The position numbers were made by a program, and so were the translations under genes. A DNA stretch of 64,000 nucleotides, taken from NCBI GenBank assembly GCA_015232575.1, contig JADFZL010000014.1:124001-188000 (forward strand), written 5' to 3'. This DNA comes from Candidatus Rifleibacteriota bacterium (GTDB lineage Bacteria > Muiribacteriota > Ozemobacteria > Ozemobacterales > Ozemobacteraceae). The first letter of the stretch is position 1. The number at the start of each line of letters is the position of its first letter. The notes under the pieces were generated by a model. That model saw only the letters and a list, made by a program, of their open reading frames with translations. It was not told where the DNA came from and ran no database searches. This document shows, one piece after another, positions 8,358 to 17,278 of the stretch.

Positions 8358-10631
8358 TTATCCGCGGGAAATGTCTGTTATCGCACCCAGAATTGCCTGA
8401 TGCAAATGATCTTCCGAGGTAAATCTGGCAATTGCCCTGCTCAAAGGAACCATTGATGACCTGCTTTTGATCTTCCCCAGAGTAATTGCAGCCCTTCTTA
8501 CAAGCGCATTGTCCGGATTATCAAGCATCGCTTCAATTGCCATGCGCCCCTTTCCAAGAATGACTTCCATTTCAATTTTATAATCCCCATCTTCCAATTC
8601 TGCCCTGCCAGTCCACTGCGGGTCGTCTTTCCTGGATCTTTCTAATTCGGCAATCTCTCCGAAACCCCATGCTCCAGACATTTTCATTGGAAGAGAAGCC
8701 TTAAAATCGCACATATCCATCAATGTCCTCAATCCATCAATTTTACCGGATTTAAAAAGAATAAAAGCCGCATTCGCACGCGCCCTGCTGCTCTTATCAG
8801 TCAACATTGGCACAAGATGTTTTTCAAGCAGCGCAACATCAGAAATTCTTCCAAGGATTTCAACTGCATTAGCACGCACTCTCTCATCATCATGATCAAG
8901 ATAGCAGCAAAGTCCCATAATATCACTTCCGGAAGCAATGGTACCGAAGTCCATTATCATTGCAGAAAGCGTCTTAACATCCTTCTCATTATTCAAGGCA
9001 TTTTTGAAAACAGTAACCGCATCGGTTCCGAATTTAACGAAGTTTCTCATTGCCTTACCAGCACCAATTCTAACTTTTGATGACGGATCTTCGAAAAGAC
9101 CAGCAAATGTAGATAAAAGATTCTTTCTGCCCGAAAGCCGCAGAAAATTCATCGCATTCAGACGAATTTGATCATCGGAAGAATTCAACTCGGCAATGTG
9201 TTTTTCAACGTCTCTTATTGCCACAATCTCATACATTTTAACTGAATTTTCCTTGCCCTTAACATGTGTGATTTCCATGGCTTCAGTCTCAAAAGAATCG
9301 GAAATCATCTGATGCATGCTTTCTGAGACAACAATTTTCAGGTGCCGTCCATGCTTGCTGGTACCTTCAAGACGGGAAGCAAGGTTAACAGTATCACCAA
9401 TTACTGTATATTCTACTCTTCCAGACTTGGAGCCGATTACGCCGGCAATAACAGGCCCATAAGCTATGCCTACTCCAATATTAACCGTGAAAAGGCCTTT
9501 AGCCTTTCTGGATTCATTGTACAACACAAGTTCTTCCATCATTTCCATGCCCGCAAGAACCGGAGCTGATGCTTTCTGATGGTCTTCAACGTTATAAAAA
9601 ACAGCCATGATTGCATCGCCAATGAATTTATCTATTACTCCGCCATTGCGCTGGATTATTTCAGTCATTACATCAAGATAGCTGTTCAGCATTGTAACAA
9701 CATCTCTTGGGGAATTCTGCTCAGAGATAGTCGTAAATGATCTTATGTCAGAAAAAAGCACCGCTACATGTCTTTCTTCTCCAGTCAGGATCAAGTCTCT
9801 CGAATTAGATTTGACAATATTACGTACACTTTCAGAAACAAACCGCGAGAGTCTCATTTTTTCCTGAAGTTCGCTGACCATTTTATTAAGATTTGTTGCA
9901 AGCAGTCCAATTTCATCACGGGAAACAATCGGGAACCGGTAATTCAAATCTCCCGCTCCGACAACTCTCAATCCGTCAATCAACTGCTCAAGACCTACAG
10001 TAATAAGTTTTGCAAAAAGATTGGCAAACGCCATTCCAAAAACAACTCCAGTCAGCATTATCCAGAGAGAGTGATTGAAGATTTTGTCTCTCATCATATT
10101 CAATTGCTCACAATCCTGACTGATGTCAATAATCGCAATGACCTCACCTTTCGAGTTTTTTATTGGACAGAAAGCACTTCTCCAGGTACCGTACAAGTCT
10201 TCGAAAAGGTCTGCTATTACAAATTCCCCTTTGAGAGCTTTCTGCATATCTTCAGATGAACCAAAAATCGGATAACCGAAACAGAATGACTCTCCCAGGT
10301 CTGCACCGTCAACTATTTCCCGGAATAATCCATTCTCAAATCTGTAAATTGCAAGCCAGCCAAGATTGAATTTTCGATAAAGGGAAGAAAGCACGCGCTT
10401 AATTTCAGTGTAATACGGATCATCTTCAGATGATATTTTTGCAAGTTTATCACTATCTACATTAAGTGTTATAAGGCCTGAAAGTGACTTAAGCTTCTTC
10501 CGCTGATCGTTTTCAAAACGCTCTCTTTCACCCCGAAACAGTGCAAAGCTGGTAACAAGAGTACAAACAAGAACAAGAAAACCAAAACCAGCCGAGAGCT
10601 TCCATTTCAATCGAATATATTTTTCGTTCAT
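8358..10631 (-). CDS. Class III adenylate/guanylate cyclase with HAMP and HEAT repeats
   Basis: 757 residues. Order: membrane helix (~13-31), extracytoplasmic sensor region (~35-185), second helix (~188-210), HAMP linker (~210-262), class III cyclase domain (~290-470), then HEAT/PBS-type helical repeats (~490-740). The cyclase keeps both metal aspartates (D295 in FSDIRSF, D339 in GDAIMAVF), the purine-contacting K335 and transition-state N416/R420 in GDTVNLASR. The second base-selecting position (EYTVIGD) is Thr409 rather than Asp, typical of class IIIb enzymes, so it should make cAMP or, less likely, cGMP. ATG with GGGAGA upstream. It begins 20 bp after the NHL protein gene, so the two are probably co-transcribed. 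Cyclase call firm; what the HEAT repeats bind is unknown. Confidence 0.9.
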   Translation of the reverse strand: MNEKYIRLKWKLSAGFGFLVLVCTLVTSFALFRGERERFENDQRKKLKSLSGLITLNVDSDKLAKISSEDDPYYTEIKRVLSSLYRKFNLGWLAIYRFENGLFREIVDGADLGESFCFGYPIFGSSEDMQKALKGEFVIADLFEDLYGTWRSAFCPIKNSKGEVIAIIDISQDCEQLNMMRDKIFNHSLWIMLTGVVFGMAFANLFAKLITVGLEQLIDGLRVVGAGDLNYRFPIVSRDEIGLLATNLNKMVSELQEKMRLSRFVSESVRNIVKSNSRDLILTGEERHVAVLFSDIRSFTTISEQNSPRDVVTMLNSYLDVMTEIIQRNGGVIDKFIGDAIMAVFYNVEDHQKASAPVLAGMEMMEELVLYNESRKAKGLFTVNIGVGIAYGPVIAGVIGSKSGRVEYTVIGDTVNLASRLEGTSKHGRHLKIVVSESMHQMISDSFETEAMEITHVKGKENSVKMYEIVAIRDVEKHIAELNSSDDQIRLNAMNFLRLSGRKNLLSTFAGLFEDPSSKVRIGAGKAMRNFVKFGTDAVTVFKNALNNEKDVKTLSAMIMDFGTIASGSDIMGLCCYLDHDDERVRANAVEILGRISDVALLEKHLVPMLTDKSSRARANAAFILFKSGKIDGLRTLMDMCDFKASLPMKMSGAWGFGEIAELERSRKDDPQWTGRAELEDGDYKIEMEVILGKGRMAIEAMLDNPDNALVRRAAITLGKIKSRSSMVPLSRAIARFTSEDHLHQAILGAITDISRG

Positions 10632-10651
10632 TGTACTCTCCCGGTGGTATT

Positions 10652-11623
10652 TTAATTAGTCTTTACAGCAGAAACAGCTTCAAGCCACTTCCCTGTTGAA
10701 TCGAAAAGATGAATAGAGGAATTGTAAGAATCAACAACATAAAGCTTGCCATCAGCCGCATTGAATTCAATTCCATTAAAATCGAAAATATCTGTTTCAG
10801 AAGCATTTCCCGGCCTGAGATCCCGGATAAATTTGAAATCGCGGTCAAAAACAGAAATTCGCATGTTTCCACTTTCAGTACAATAGAAGTTTCCCTTGTC
10901 ATCGAAAGTGAAATTCTGAGGAAAAGAGACAAAACCTTCTTTTTCACCTTTTTCGATAAGAACCTTTTGAAATTCCCCATTAGCAGAAAATTTCTGAATT
11001 CTGCTGTTGTAGCAATCACATACAACATAACCTCCATCAAAGGTCAGATATACTTCTGATGGATTGTACAACATGCCTGGCTGTCTTCCATGTTTTCCGA
11101 AAGACGAGATGACCTTCCCTGAGTCGTCAAGTTTGAAAATGCAGTTCAGCTGAGTATCAGTTACAAGAAAACCTCCGTCAGGGGTCTGTTGTACACCCTG
11201 CGGATAGAAAATCGGTCCCTTGTCACCTTTCCAGGAAATATTTCTTTTAAAATTACCATCCGAATTGAAAATAAGTAATTCGGAAATGCGACTGGCTCTG
11301 CGTTCATCGTAATTTGTAGACATTCCCTCTGTGCGGACATTTACAAGGATTATATCTCCATCTTTACCCAAAGCCATTCCCCACCCTAAAGTAATCATGG
11401 GATGAGTAACCACATTTATCAGTTTAAAATCCTGGTCGGTTATTAGAATTCGTTTATTTTTAGAATCGAATATATAGATTCTGTCGCAGGTTTTCGATAA
11501 AGCTATTTGAGTCGGTCCATCAAAATCCGGATTAAATTTATTCCGCTGATATAAATGCCACGCAATGAAAAGACCCACCAAAAGAAAAGTAACACCAGCC
11601 AGCCACAGCCATTTTTTCTTCAA
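10652..11623 (-). CDS. Membrane-anchored NHL-repeat beta-propeller protein
   Basis: 323 residues from a TTG at 11623 with GGAAGG six bases upstream; an in-frame extension to 11695 lacks a ribosome site. N-terminal anchor LKKKWLWLAGVTFLLVGLFI, then a propeller of NHL repeats such as GMLYNPSEVYLTFDGGYVVCD, NSRIQKFSANGEF and LYVVDSYNSSIHLFDSTG. NHL propellers bind proteins, RNA or small ligands, here in the periplasm. Co-transcription with the downstream cyclase (20-bp gap) suggests it could feed that sensor, which is inference. No catalytic motif seen. Confidence 0.8.
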   Translation of the reverse strand: MKKKWLWLAGVTFLLVGLFIAWHLYQRNKFNPDFDGPTQIALSKTCDRIYIFDSKNKRILITDQDFKLINVVTHPMITLGWGMALGKDGDIILVNVRTEGMSTNYDERRASRISELLIFNSDGNFKRNISWKGDKGPIFYPQGVQQTPDGGFLVTDTQLNCIFKLDDSGKVISSFGKHGRQPGMLYNPSEVYLTFDGGYVVCDCYNSRIQKFSANGEFQKVLIEKGEKEGFVSFPQNFTFDDKGNFYCTESGNMRISVFDRDFKFIRDLRPGNASETDIFDFNGIEFNAADGKLYVVDSYNSSIHLFDSTGKWLEAVSAVKTN

Positions 11624-11802
11624 TCCGCACCTTCCCAGTTGATAGATACAATTTAAAATAAACCATGTTTTCGCATTGAATATTGCAATAATCATTTCAT
11701 ATTGTCAAGCAATTTTTTGGTTGCAATTTTCTTATTCTTTTTTCTGGATTTCCTTAACAAAAATCATTATATTGTTTAACCGATCTAAGAAAAATTTTTG
11801 AC

Positions 11803-11840
11803 GGTATTAATACCTGACAACAAATTATTTTGTTGATACC
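11803..11840. promoter_or_regulatory. Palindrome cluster upstream of sensor-kinase-like gene
   Basis: In the 285-bp divergent gap, GGTATTAATACC (11803-11814) is a perfect 12-bp palindrome, followed at once by a hairpin CAACAAA-TTAT-TTTGTTG (11818-11835) and GATACC. Together they look like an operator or a leader hairpin for the downstream sensor/MFS pair. No experimental support. Confidence 0.3.
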
Positions 11841-11908
11841 GCCTTGTTTATGCACTTTAATTCTACTATAACTGCGGAGTCCTGAAATATTTTAAAGCAG
11901 GTGTTTAT

Positions 11909-13384
11909 ATGAAAGAAGATCAAAACAAGTATATTTTTCCTTTACCGAAATATCAGATAAAGGAGTACCGTTTTTACCCGAAAACAGAGGGAATCATTGC
12001 AGGCCTTGGAATGCTGGCCATTCTGTCGTTCAGTGTATGGTTTATGTATTACAGAGGCTACGAAGCAATACTTATAGAGATTCAGGAAGGTCTGACGCGA
12101 CTGGCCTCAGCCGCAGCTCTTATGGTCGATGGAGAAACCCACCGCTCACTCAGGTCAATTGAGCAAAAAAACGACCCGAAGTTTATCAGCATGTCGAAAA
12201 ATCTTGATTCAATGAGACGTGCTATGAAAGACATCAAATACATTTACACTAACACAATTGAACCAGACGGCAAGGTCTATTTTGTTCTTGACCCCAGTCC
12301 GCAGGACGACCTTGACGGAGATGGAAAACCTGACGAAGCGCCTGTGCTCATGAGCGAGGAATACACTGATGTTCCCGATACCATGAAAAAAGCCCTTACA
12401 GAAAAAGTTACAGTCGTCGAAAGTGAGCCAATATCAGACAAATGGGGAACATTTCTGAGCGCTTATGCGCCGATCTTCGATAAACAGGGTAAGTTTTCGG
12501 GCACTCTCGGCCTGGATCTGGAGTTATCAGGCTTCAAGGAACGTTTCAAAAATGTTGTAGCTTCAACCAAAAGACTGGCAATTATCTGCGTAGTCTTTGC
12601 GGTTCTTTTCGGCGTTTCCCTCTGGTTCAACAGGAGATTTGCATGGTTTTTGAATGAAAGCCGGATAAAAATGCTGGCAGATTTCAAGAGATCTGTTGAT
12701 TACGCCACGAAAACACAGATCAGGGAAAACATGATTCTGTTGAAGCTTTCTGACATTAATTCCATGGTGATAGGTAAAGCCAAAGATGGCTCCCTGCAAA
12801 TGTTTGACCGATTGAATGAAATGAACCAGGAGCTTAAAAATCTTGCCAGGATTGATTTTGACTATCCTGAAAATACCAGGGAAAATTTTTCATTCAAAAA
12901 ATTCATTGAAAAGGAAGCTGAAACAACATTCCAGAAATTCAGACATAAGAACATTGAACACGAAATAATCTATACGGCCGGCATACCTGAGCTGGTTTCC
13001 GGCAATCCGGAAAGTGTGAAGCTCATGTTCAGCGTATTATTTCAGCGGGCATGCGAGGAATGTAACGGCAATAAGGTTATCATCTCTCTCTTTGTATCAG
13101 AAGAAACCCTGAACGATATAAGACTTGCAGTTGAATTAAAATTTTCCGGCAAAGAACCTGTTCCGAGAACCCTTCATGAATTGCTCGAAAACTGGAACCA
13201 GGAAGATTTCAAAAAAGTCCGCGAACCGGCATTGCCCAACATCCGTGAAGCACAGGCGCTAAAGCTCTTTCTGAAAAATGGTGCAAAATGGAAAGTTGAT
13301 TTTTCTGGAGAAAATTGTACTGCAGAGGTATCAATAGGATTCTTAAAATTTAAAGAATCACTTGCAACAGAGAGTACAATATAA
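11909..13384 (+). CDS. Two-TM sensor with PDC/CACHE-like domain and degenerate kinase module
   Basis: 491 residues. Two membrane helices (~28-47 and ~222-240) bracket an extracytoplasmic domain (~50-220) that reads like a PDC/CACHE sensor (KWGTFLSAYAPIFDKQGKFSGTLGLDL is a typical C-terminal strand set; quoted in two parts KWGTFLSAYAPI and GTLGLDL elsewhere). The cytoplasmic part has a helical segment and a region like the histidine-kinase ATPase start (SGNPESVKLMFSVLFQRAC, ~364-382), but the N-box asparagine and the glycine-rich ATP lid boxes are not recognisable, nor is a standard H-box. I read it as a sensor whose kinase module has decayed or diverged. It ends two bases before the MFS gene, so sensor and transporter are probably coupled. 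Confidence 0.6.
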   Translation: MKEDQNKYIFPLPKYQIKEYRFYPKTEGIIAGLGMLAILSFSVWFMYYRGYEAILIEIQEGLTRLASAAALMVDGETHRSLRSIEQKNDPKFISMSKNLDSMRRAMKDIKYIYTNTIEPDGKVYFVLDPSPQDDLDGDGKPDEAPVLMSEEYTDVPDTMKKALTEKVTVVESEPISDKWGTFLSAYAPIFDKQGKFSGTLGLDLELSGFKERFKNVVASTKRLAIICVVFAVLFGVSLWFNRRFAWFLNESRIKMLADFKRSVDYATKTQIRENMILLKLSDINSMVIGKAKDGSLQMFDRLNEMNQELKNLARIDFDYPENTRENFSFKKFIEKEAETTFQKFRHKNIEHEIIYTAGIPELVSGNPESVKLMFSVLFQRACEECNGNKVIISLFVSEETLNDIRLAVELKFSGKEPVPRTLHELLENWNQEDFKKVREPALPNIREAQALKLFLKNGAKWKVDFSGENCTAEVSIGFLKFKESLATESTI

Positions 13385-13386
13385 CA

Positions 13387-14529
13387 ATGTTCACTAAGGC
13401 AAAGGTGATTGTGGCAATAATCGTGGTGCTTATCGACACCACTATTGCTCAACTTGCAATGGGAATGAACTCAGTTCTTTATCCGGTTGCACTTCAAGGT
13501 CTGAATCTGAACAACACAATGATAGGCGTCTGTCTATCAATGGAAGTATTTGCAATTCTTACAATCGGACAGTCAATATCGGCGATTATTGCCTTTCTCG
13601 GGCTTCCAAGAGTTCTTGTCGTGCTGCCGATCTTGAGAGCGCTGATTCTGTATTTTCTACCGACTTTTCAGACATGGTGGGCATGGTCGATTGGAATTTT
13701 TGTGTTCGGAATGGCAACCGACATGTTTCTGATTTCTCTTCAGATCTGGCTGAACACAATCCAGATCACTCGATTTAAAGGTCTGGTTATGGGTGCTTAT
13801 GCAGCGGCACTCTCCGGTGGCGTTGCACTGGGACCGATAATTCTTCAGTATGTCGGAACAGAAGGTCGTTACCCATTCAGAGTTAATGCTCTTTTGTGCG
13901 CACTGACTGCGCTTCCAACACTTCTGCTTTATCTGCTGATTCCAAAGCTTGCAACAACTGAAAAACCGAGAATAGCGTTTGTAATAAAGAATTCGCAGGC
14001 AATTTACGCATCAGCTCTTGTTGGTGGAATTACCTGGTTCGGGTTACCTGCTTTTTTAACAATCTTCGGCACAGCAAATGGCATGTCAATTAAAGATGCA
14101 GCGTTTCTGATTTCATTTTTTGAGTTTGGAAGTGTCACTGTCGGCTGGGCAATCTGCTTCTTCTCTGATTTCGTAGACAGGCGTCTTTTTGTCATTGTAT
14201 GTGTCTTTTTCAATCTGCTGTGCGCAATCTATCTTCCGATGGCAATTTTCAACACTAAACTGGCATATCTGCTCCTGTTCATCTGGGGCGGCCTGATGGG
14301 CGGAATTTATTCGATCTGTCTGACCATGATCGGCGAAAACTTCCGCATGGAAGATCAGGTTTCAGCAAACGTTGCTTATGTTCTGATGGACGCAGCCGGT
14401 GGTTTCATTGGCGTGAACCTCATTGGCATGGCAATGGATACACTTGGCAACGAGGGTCTTGCTTATGTCATAGTTGCTGGCTCGGTCAGCTACTTCATCT
14501 TCGCCCTCAGCCGCTACCGACCTATTTAG
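13387..14529 (+). CDS. Major facilitator superfamily transporter
   Basis: 380 residues, almost wholly hydrophobic with about twelve membrane helices and short loops, the MFS layout (N-half ending in a polar loop near KLATTEKPRIAFVIKN, ~195-210). Substrate cannot be read from sequence; it lacks obvious drug-antiporter motifs. It begins two bases after the sensor gene stop, arguing for translational coupling. The stop codon TAG runs directly into a GC-rich hairpin array. Slightly shorter than the usual 400-450 residues for the family. Confidence 0.85.
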   Translation: MFTKAKVIVAIIVVLIDTTIAQLAMGMNSVLYPVALQGLNLNNTMIGVCLSMEVFAILTIGQSISAIIAFLGLPRVLVVLPILRALILYFLPTFQTWWAWSIGIFVFGMATDMFLISLQIWLNTIQITRFKGLVMGAYAAALSGGVALGPIILQYVGTEGRYPFRVNALLCALTALPTLLLYLLIPKLATTEKPRIAFVIKNSQAIYASALVGGITWFGLPAFLTIFGTANGMSIKDAAFLISFFEFGSVTVGWAICFFSDFVDRRLFVIVCVFFNLLCAIYLPMAIFNTKLAYLLLFIWGGLMGGIYSICLTMIGENFRMEDQVSANVAYVLMDAAGGFIGVNLIGMAMDTLGNEGLAYVIVAGSVSYFIFALSRYRPI

Positions 14530-14764
14530 AGAGGGGGCACGCGCCCCCTCTCGTCGTTCGAACAAGTTCGAACGCCTCACTCCCCGCGTTCGAGCACTTT
14601 GTGCTCTCAGGGGGCACGCGCCCCCTCTCGTCGTTCGAACAAGTTCGAACGCCTCACTCCCCGCGTTCGAGCACTTTGTGCTCTCAGGGGGCACGCGCCC
14701 CCTCTCGTCGTTCGAACAAGTTCGAACGCCTCACTCCCCGCGTTCGAGCACTTTGTGCTCTCAG
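14530..14764. repeat. GC-rich hairpin array 2 (three 77-bp units)
   Basis: Three units with TTCGAACAAG at 14557, 14634 and 14711 (period exactly 77), same three hairpins as array 1 but with GAGCACTTTGTGCTC in the third. The array abuts the MFS stop codon at 14527-14529. Unit-to-unit identity is very high, implying recent amplification. Confidence 0.9.
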
Positions 14765-14988
14765 GAGCTTGATTTATCAAGCCTGGGGTTAGTTATGTAA
14801 GAAATGGGTTGCTTGTTTTTCAGCAGAAGTTTGCTTGTTTTTTAAGAAATTATTAAAATATTGTGCCTGTTTCAGCCACATAAATCCGTGGCAGGCAAAA
14901 GTACAAAATATATAATCATTATCAAAAGCCACTTTTATTTAGTGAATATATTCAAACAGGACAAAATTTGATAACACTGGCACAATTA

Positions 14989-15017
14989 TTGCTCAATATG
15001 GTAACATATTTTACATG
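14989..15017 (+). promoter_or_regulatory. Candidate promoter of first secreted cassette
   Basis: TTGCTC (14989-14994), 17 bp, TACATG (15012-15017). The -10 is weak, but the stretch ACAATT-A-TTGCTC matches ACAATT-C-TTGCTT in the stronger promoter of the second cassette copy (17218-17246), so the promoter was probably duplicated with the genes. The rest of 14767-15059 holds no gene that I can see. Confidence 0.4.
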
Positions 15018-15059
15018 TTTTTATATAATTATCAATACAATTTATCAAGGAGTGATTTT

Positions 15060-15749
15060 ATGGATAAAATTTTCCGCAGTATGCTTCTGGTTGCACTTCT
15101 TTTCACGCTTAGCGTAAGTACAACAGCTTTTTGCAGTGGCGAATTCATGCCCACATGGAAAGTTGGCGACAACTGGATGATTGAGGCAAAATACCGCAAT
15201 CTGATCAGTCAGGAAAATGAATGGCTTCCGCCGGTTACCTGGAAATTCAGCGTCCGTTCAGAAAAAGTAATCAATGGCGAACCATGCTGGGTATTGCATA
15301 TTTCACCGGTTAAGCGCGGCAAACTTAAGGTTCAGGCAGTCCTTTTCCTTTCGAAGAAAGACTTGCACACAGTTAAAAAGATTGATATTTTTCCAGTCAA
15401 GGGAAAAGCACAGGCAAAAGCAAAAGAATTTAATGCAGCTAGACCATCACCTCTTTTCAGTGATGAATCAATGATTCCTTATGATCTTCCAGTTTTCCCG
15501 CTCAGCGCAGCAGTAAAAGAAAATGATGCAAATTCCACCTCAGTTGGACTCGAAAGAGCAGTCAGCGTTGACAACATTACATTTGTCGATAAAGTTGCCC
15601 AAAGCTGGAAGCCGGTCAATGGCGGATTTGAAATTTCCCTTCATGACCCTGACGCAAAGGGCGAAATCAAACAGATTTGGAAAGAAAATGCTCCGTGGGC
15701 TGTCAGTATGAATAGCAATTCCGTTCAGTATCAACTGATACAGAAGTAA
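15060..15749 (+). CDS. Secreted protein of unknown function, cassette copy 1 gene A
   Basis: 229 residues from the ATG at 15060, preceded by AAGGAG (15047-15052); an upstream in-frame ATG at 15015 has no ribosome site. Signal peptide MDKIFRSMLLVALLFTLSVS ending near CSGEF. Clear paralogue of the gene at 17279-17968: both are 229 residues and share FMP-x-W-x-x-GD-x-W-x-IEAKY, GEPCW, KVQA and SPLFS-x-x-SMIPYD. I recognise no family. It lies 35 bp ahead of the transglutaminase-elicitor-like gene, and the pairing is kept in both copies, so A is probably a dedicated partner of B (chaperone, inhibitor or co-secreted subunit; inference). Confidence 0.8.
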   Translation: MDKIFRSMLLVALLFTLSVSTTAFCSGEFMPTWKVGDNWMIEAKYRNLISQENEWLPPVTWKFSVRSEKVINGEPCWVLHISPVKRGKLKVQAVLFLSKKDLHTVKKIDIFPVKGKAQAKAKEFNAARPSPLFSDESMIPYDLPVFPLSAAVKENDANSTSVGLERAVSVDNITFVDKVAQSWKPVNGGFEISLHDPDAKGEIKQIWKENAPWAVSMNSNSVQYQLIQK

Positions 15750-15784
15750 TTCGGCAAGATTTTTCGCAACAAGGAGAATAAAAA

Positions 15785-16777
15785 ATGTTAAATAATAACT
15801 TCACAAATATAATCAGGAAATCCGTATTCGGAATAGTATTAGCCGGATTGTTAATCGCTTCACCACTTTCTGCACAGGAAGAAAGATTCACAATTCAGAA
15901 AAAAGGTTCAGACAAAGCAATGCTTAACCCGGCACCATGGTCTGGTTACTGGTGGGATCGCAAAAGCGGCGGAATAATCGATTCATTTAAAGTTTATGAC
16001 GCAGCTGTTGAAAAAAAAACAGGCAAAAATCCGGGTGCCACAGCATGGGAATCAGATCAGAGAAATGGTCATTATGACCCTGCAGGTCCAAACTGGGCAG
16101 GACACTGCAACGGTTGGGCAGCAGCAGCAATTCTTGAACCGGAACCAAAAACATCAAAAACATACCAGGGATTCACCTTCAGTACAGCCAATCAAAAAGC
16201 ACTTCTCAGCGAAATGTATATGGATTGTTATGCAGAATTCTACGGAAAAAGAAAAAACAACAATTTTCCACTTTCCAGCGATATTAGACCAGACCTTTTT
16301 CACAGACTGCTCGTAGACAACATCAAAATGAAGAAACGCGGAATAGTTGCTGATACATCCTTTAACAGCCCGGTCTGGAATTATCCAATCTACGGATACG
16401 AAATGACCTGGAAAAACACTCCGCTGATACCTTTCCAAATTGAAGTTTCAACAAAAGTATTCTTTGCTGATGACGGTGTTGACATACATTTCCTCGGAAC
16501 CAAAACTTTCACAAAAGACTATCACTATTATCTTTACACTAATCTTAAAGGTGAAGTTATCCGCGGCGAATGGGATGTCCGCAGTCAGTTTGATCACCCA
16601 GATTTCGTATGGGTTCCAACCGGTGACTCACCAGCCCGTGGAACAGGCGAAAATCCATGCATCCATCCGCAATTCGTTCACGAAATCACCGGACGCTCTG
16701 GCGGATCTGACACCGACGAAAACATTGACGCCATCGTAACCGAATCAGGCCTTAATCCCAACGAGTTATTCAACTAA
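15785..16777 (+). CDS. Secreted transglutaminase-elicitor-like protein, copy 1 gene B
   Basis: 330 residues with signal peptide (cleavage likely after PLSAQ), ATG 7 bp after AAGGAGA. Core motifs PWSGYWW (~51), WAGHCNGWAAAAILEPEP with C108, KALLSEMY, RPDLFHRL (H173) and VADTSFNSPVWNYPIYGYE follow the order I know from the Phytophthora GP42 transglutaminase-elicitor family (C-x-x-W-x-P/A-AA, K-AL, P-x-x-FH, V-x-D-x-W-x-x-P-x-x-GY). Predicted cysteine transglutaminase or peptidase-like enzyme acting outside the cytoplasm, with C108 the nucleophile; His and Asp partners are inferred. Family assignment is by pattern only. Paralogue at 17978-18991. Confidence 0.6.
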   Translation: MLNNNFTNIIRKSVFGIVLAGLLIASPLSAQEERFTIQKKGSDKAMLNPAPWSGYWWDRKSGGIIDSFKVYDAAVEKKTGKNPGATAWESDQRNGHYDPAGPNWAGHCNGWAAAAILEPEPKTSKTYQGFTFSTANQKALLSEMYMDCYAEFYGKRKNNNFPLSSDIRPDLFHRLLVDNIKMKKRGIVADTSFNSPVWNYPIYGYEMTWKNTPLIPFQIEVSTKVFFADDGVDIHFLGTKTFTKDYHYYLYTNLKGEVIRGEWDVRSQFDHPDFVWVPTGDSPARGTGENPCIHPQFVHEITGRSGGSDTDENIDAIVTESGLNPNELFN

Positions 16778-16782
16778 TTAAT

Positions 16783-16862
16783 AGAGGGGGCACGCGCCCC
16801 CTCTCGGCATTCGAACAAGTTCGAACGCCTCACTCCCCGCGTTCGAGCACGTTGTGCTCTCA
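16783..16862. repeat. GC-rich hairpin element 3 (single unit)
   Basis: One ~77-bp unit of the same family: GGGGGCACGCGCCCCC, TTCGAACAAGTTCGAACG and GAGCACGTTGTGCTC, diverged at TCGGCATTC. It begins 5 bp after the stop codon of gene B, as in the other two sites. Confidence 0.85.
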
Positions 16863-16948
16863 AAGGGCGTGCCCTTACTGCCGTGAACTTAAGGAAACCT
16901 TTTGGTTCTGTCGTTCCATAATATTGGTCACCATCGTAACGATTCTTT

Positions 16949-16980
16949 GTCATCTCGACTTTAGGGAGAGATCTCGCGAT
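16949..16980. repeat. Half-copy of the GTCATCTCGA...GAGATCTCGC repeat family
   Basis: GTCATCTCGACTTTAGGGAG followed by AGATCTCGCGA corresponds to the half of the palindromic element seen complete at 22904-22966 and 29047-29115. Confidence 0.55.
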
Positions 16981-16998
16981 TAATTAGATACTCATAGA

Positions 16999-17024
16999 CC
17001 AGAGCGTGCAGCTCTGGTTTTTTT
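16999..17024 (+). terminator. Rho-independent terminator after cassette copy 1
   Basis: CCAGAGC, 5-nt loop GTGCA, GCTCTGG, then seven T. Lies 220 bp past gene B and should stop read-through before the second cassette. Confidence 0.85.
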
Positions 17025-17151
17025 GTGGGAAATTCAGCAGAACAATGCTGAATTTTAATCACCAATTCGTATAAACTCTCAAACTCACATTTAACCACTA
17101 ATATGTTAATTCCTGAAGATTTTTTTTCTTGAGAATCAATCTTTAACTTCG

Positions 17152-17199
17152 TTTGCACTCAATCTCAATTTGCTGTTATAAATTGAGATTGAGTGCAAA
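17152..17199. repeat. Perfect 20-bp inverted repeat, 8-nt loop
   Basis: Arms 17152-17171 and 17180-17199 are exact reverse complements (TTTGCACTCAATC... / ...GATTGAGTGCAAA) around GCTGTTAT. No T-run follows on either strand, so it is not a standard terminator. It sits 19 bp upstream of the -35 box of the second cassette and could be an operator, a deletion scar or the ends of a lost element. Confidence 0.85.
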
Positions 17200-17217
17200 A
17201 ATTAGCTGGAACAATTC

Positions 17218-17246
17218 TTGCTTTAATAATGTAACTCAGTTATAAT
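17218..17246 (+). promoter_or_regulatory. Sigma-70-type promoter of second secreted cassette
   Basis: TTGCTT (17218-17223), exactly 17 bp, TATAAT (17241-17246). Predicted start near 17253, giving a ~26-nt leader containing CAGGAGG before the ATG at 17279. Confidence 0.75.
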
Positions 17247-17278
17247 ATTTGCGCTTTAATATTTCAGGAGGTAGAAAG

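Noticed and set aside
16961..17158. 65-codon minus-strand ORF between the two cassettes
   Set aside because: Overlaps a terminator, a repeat and the inverted repeat; no ribosome site or known motif.
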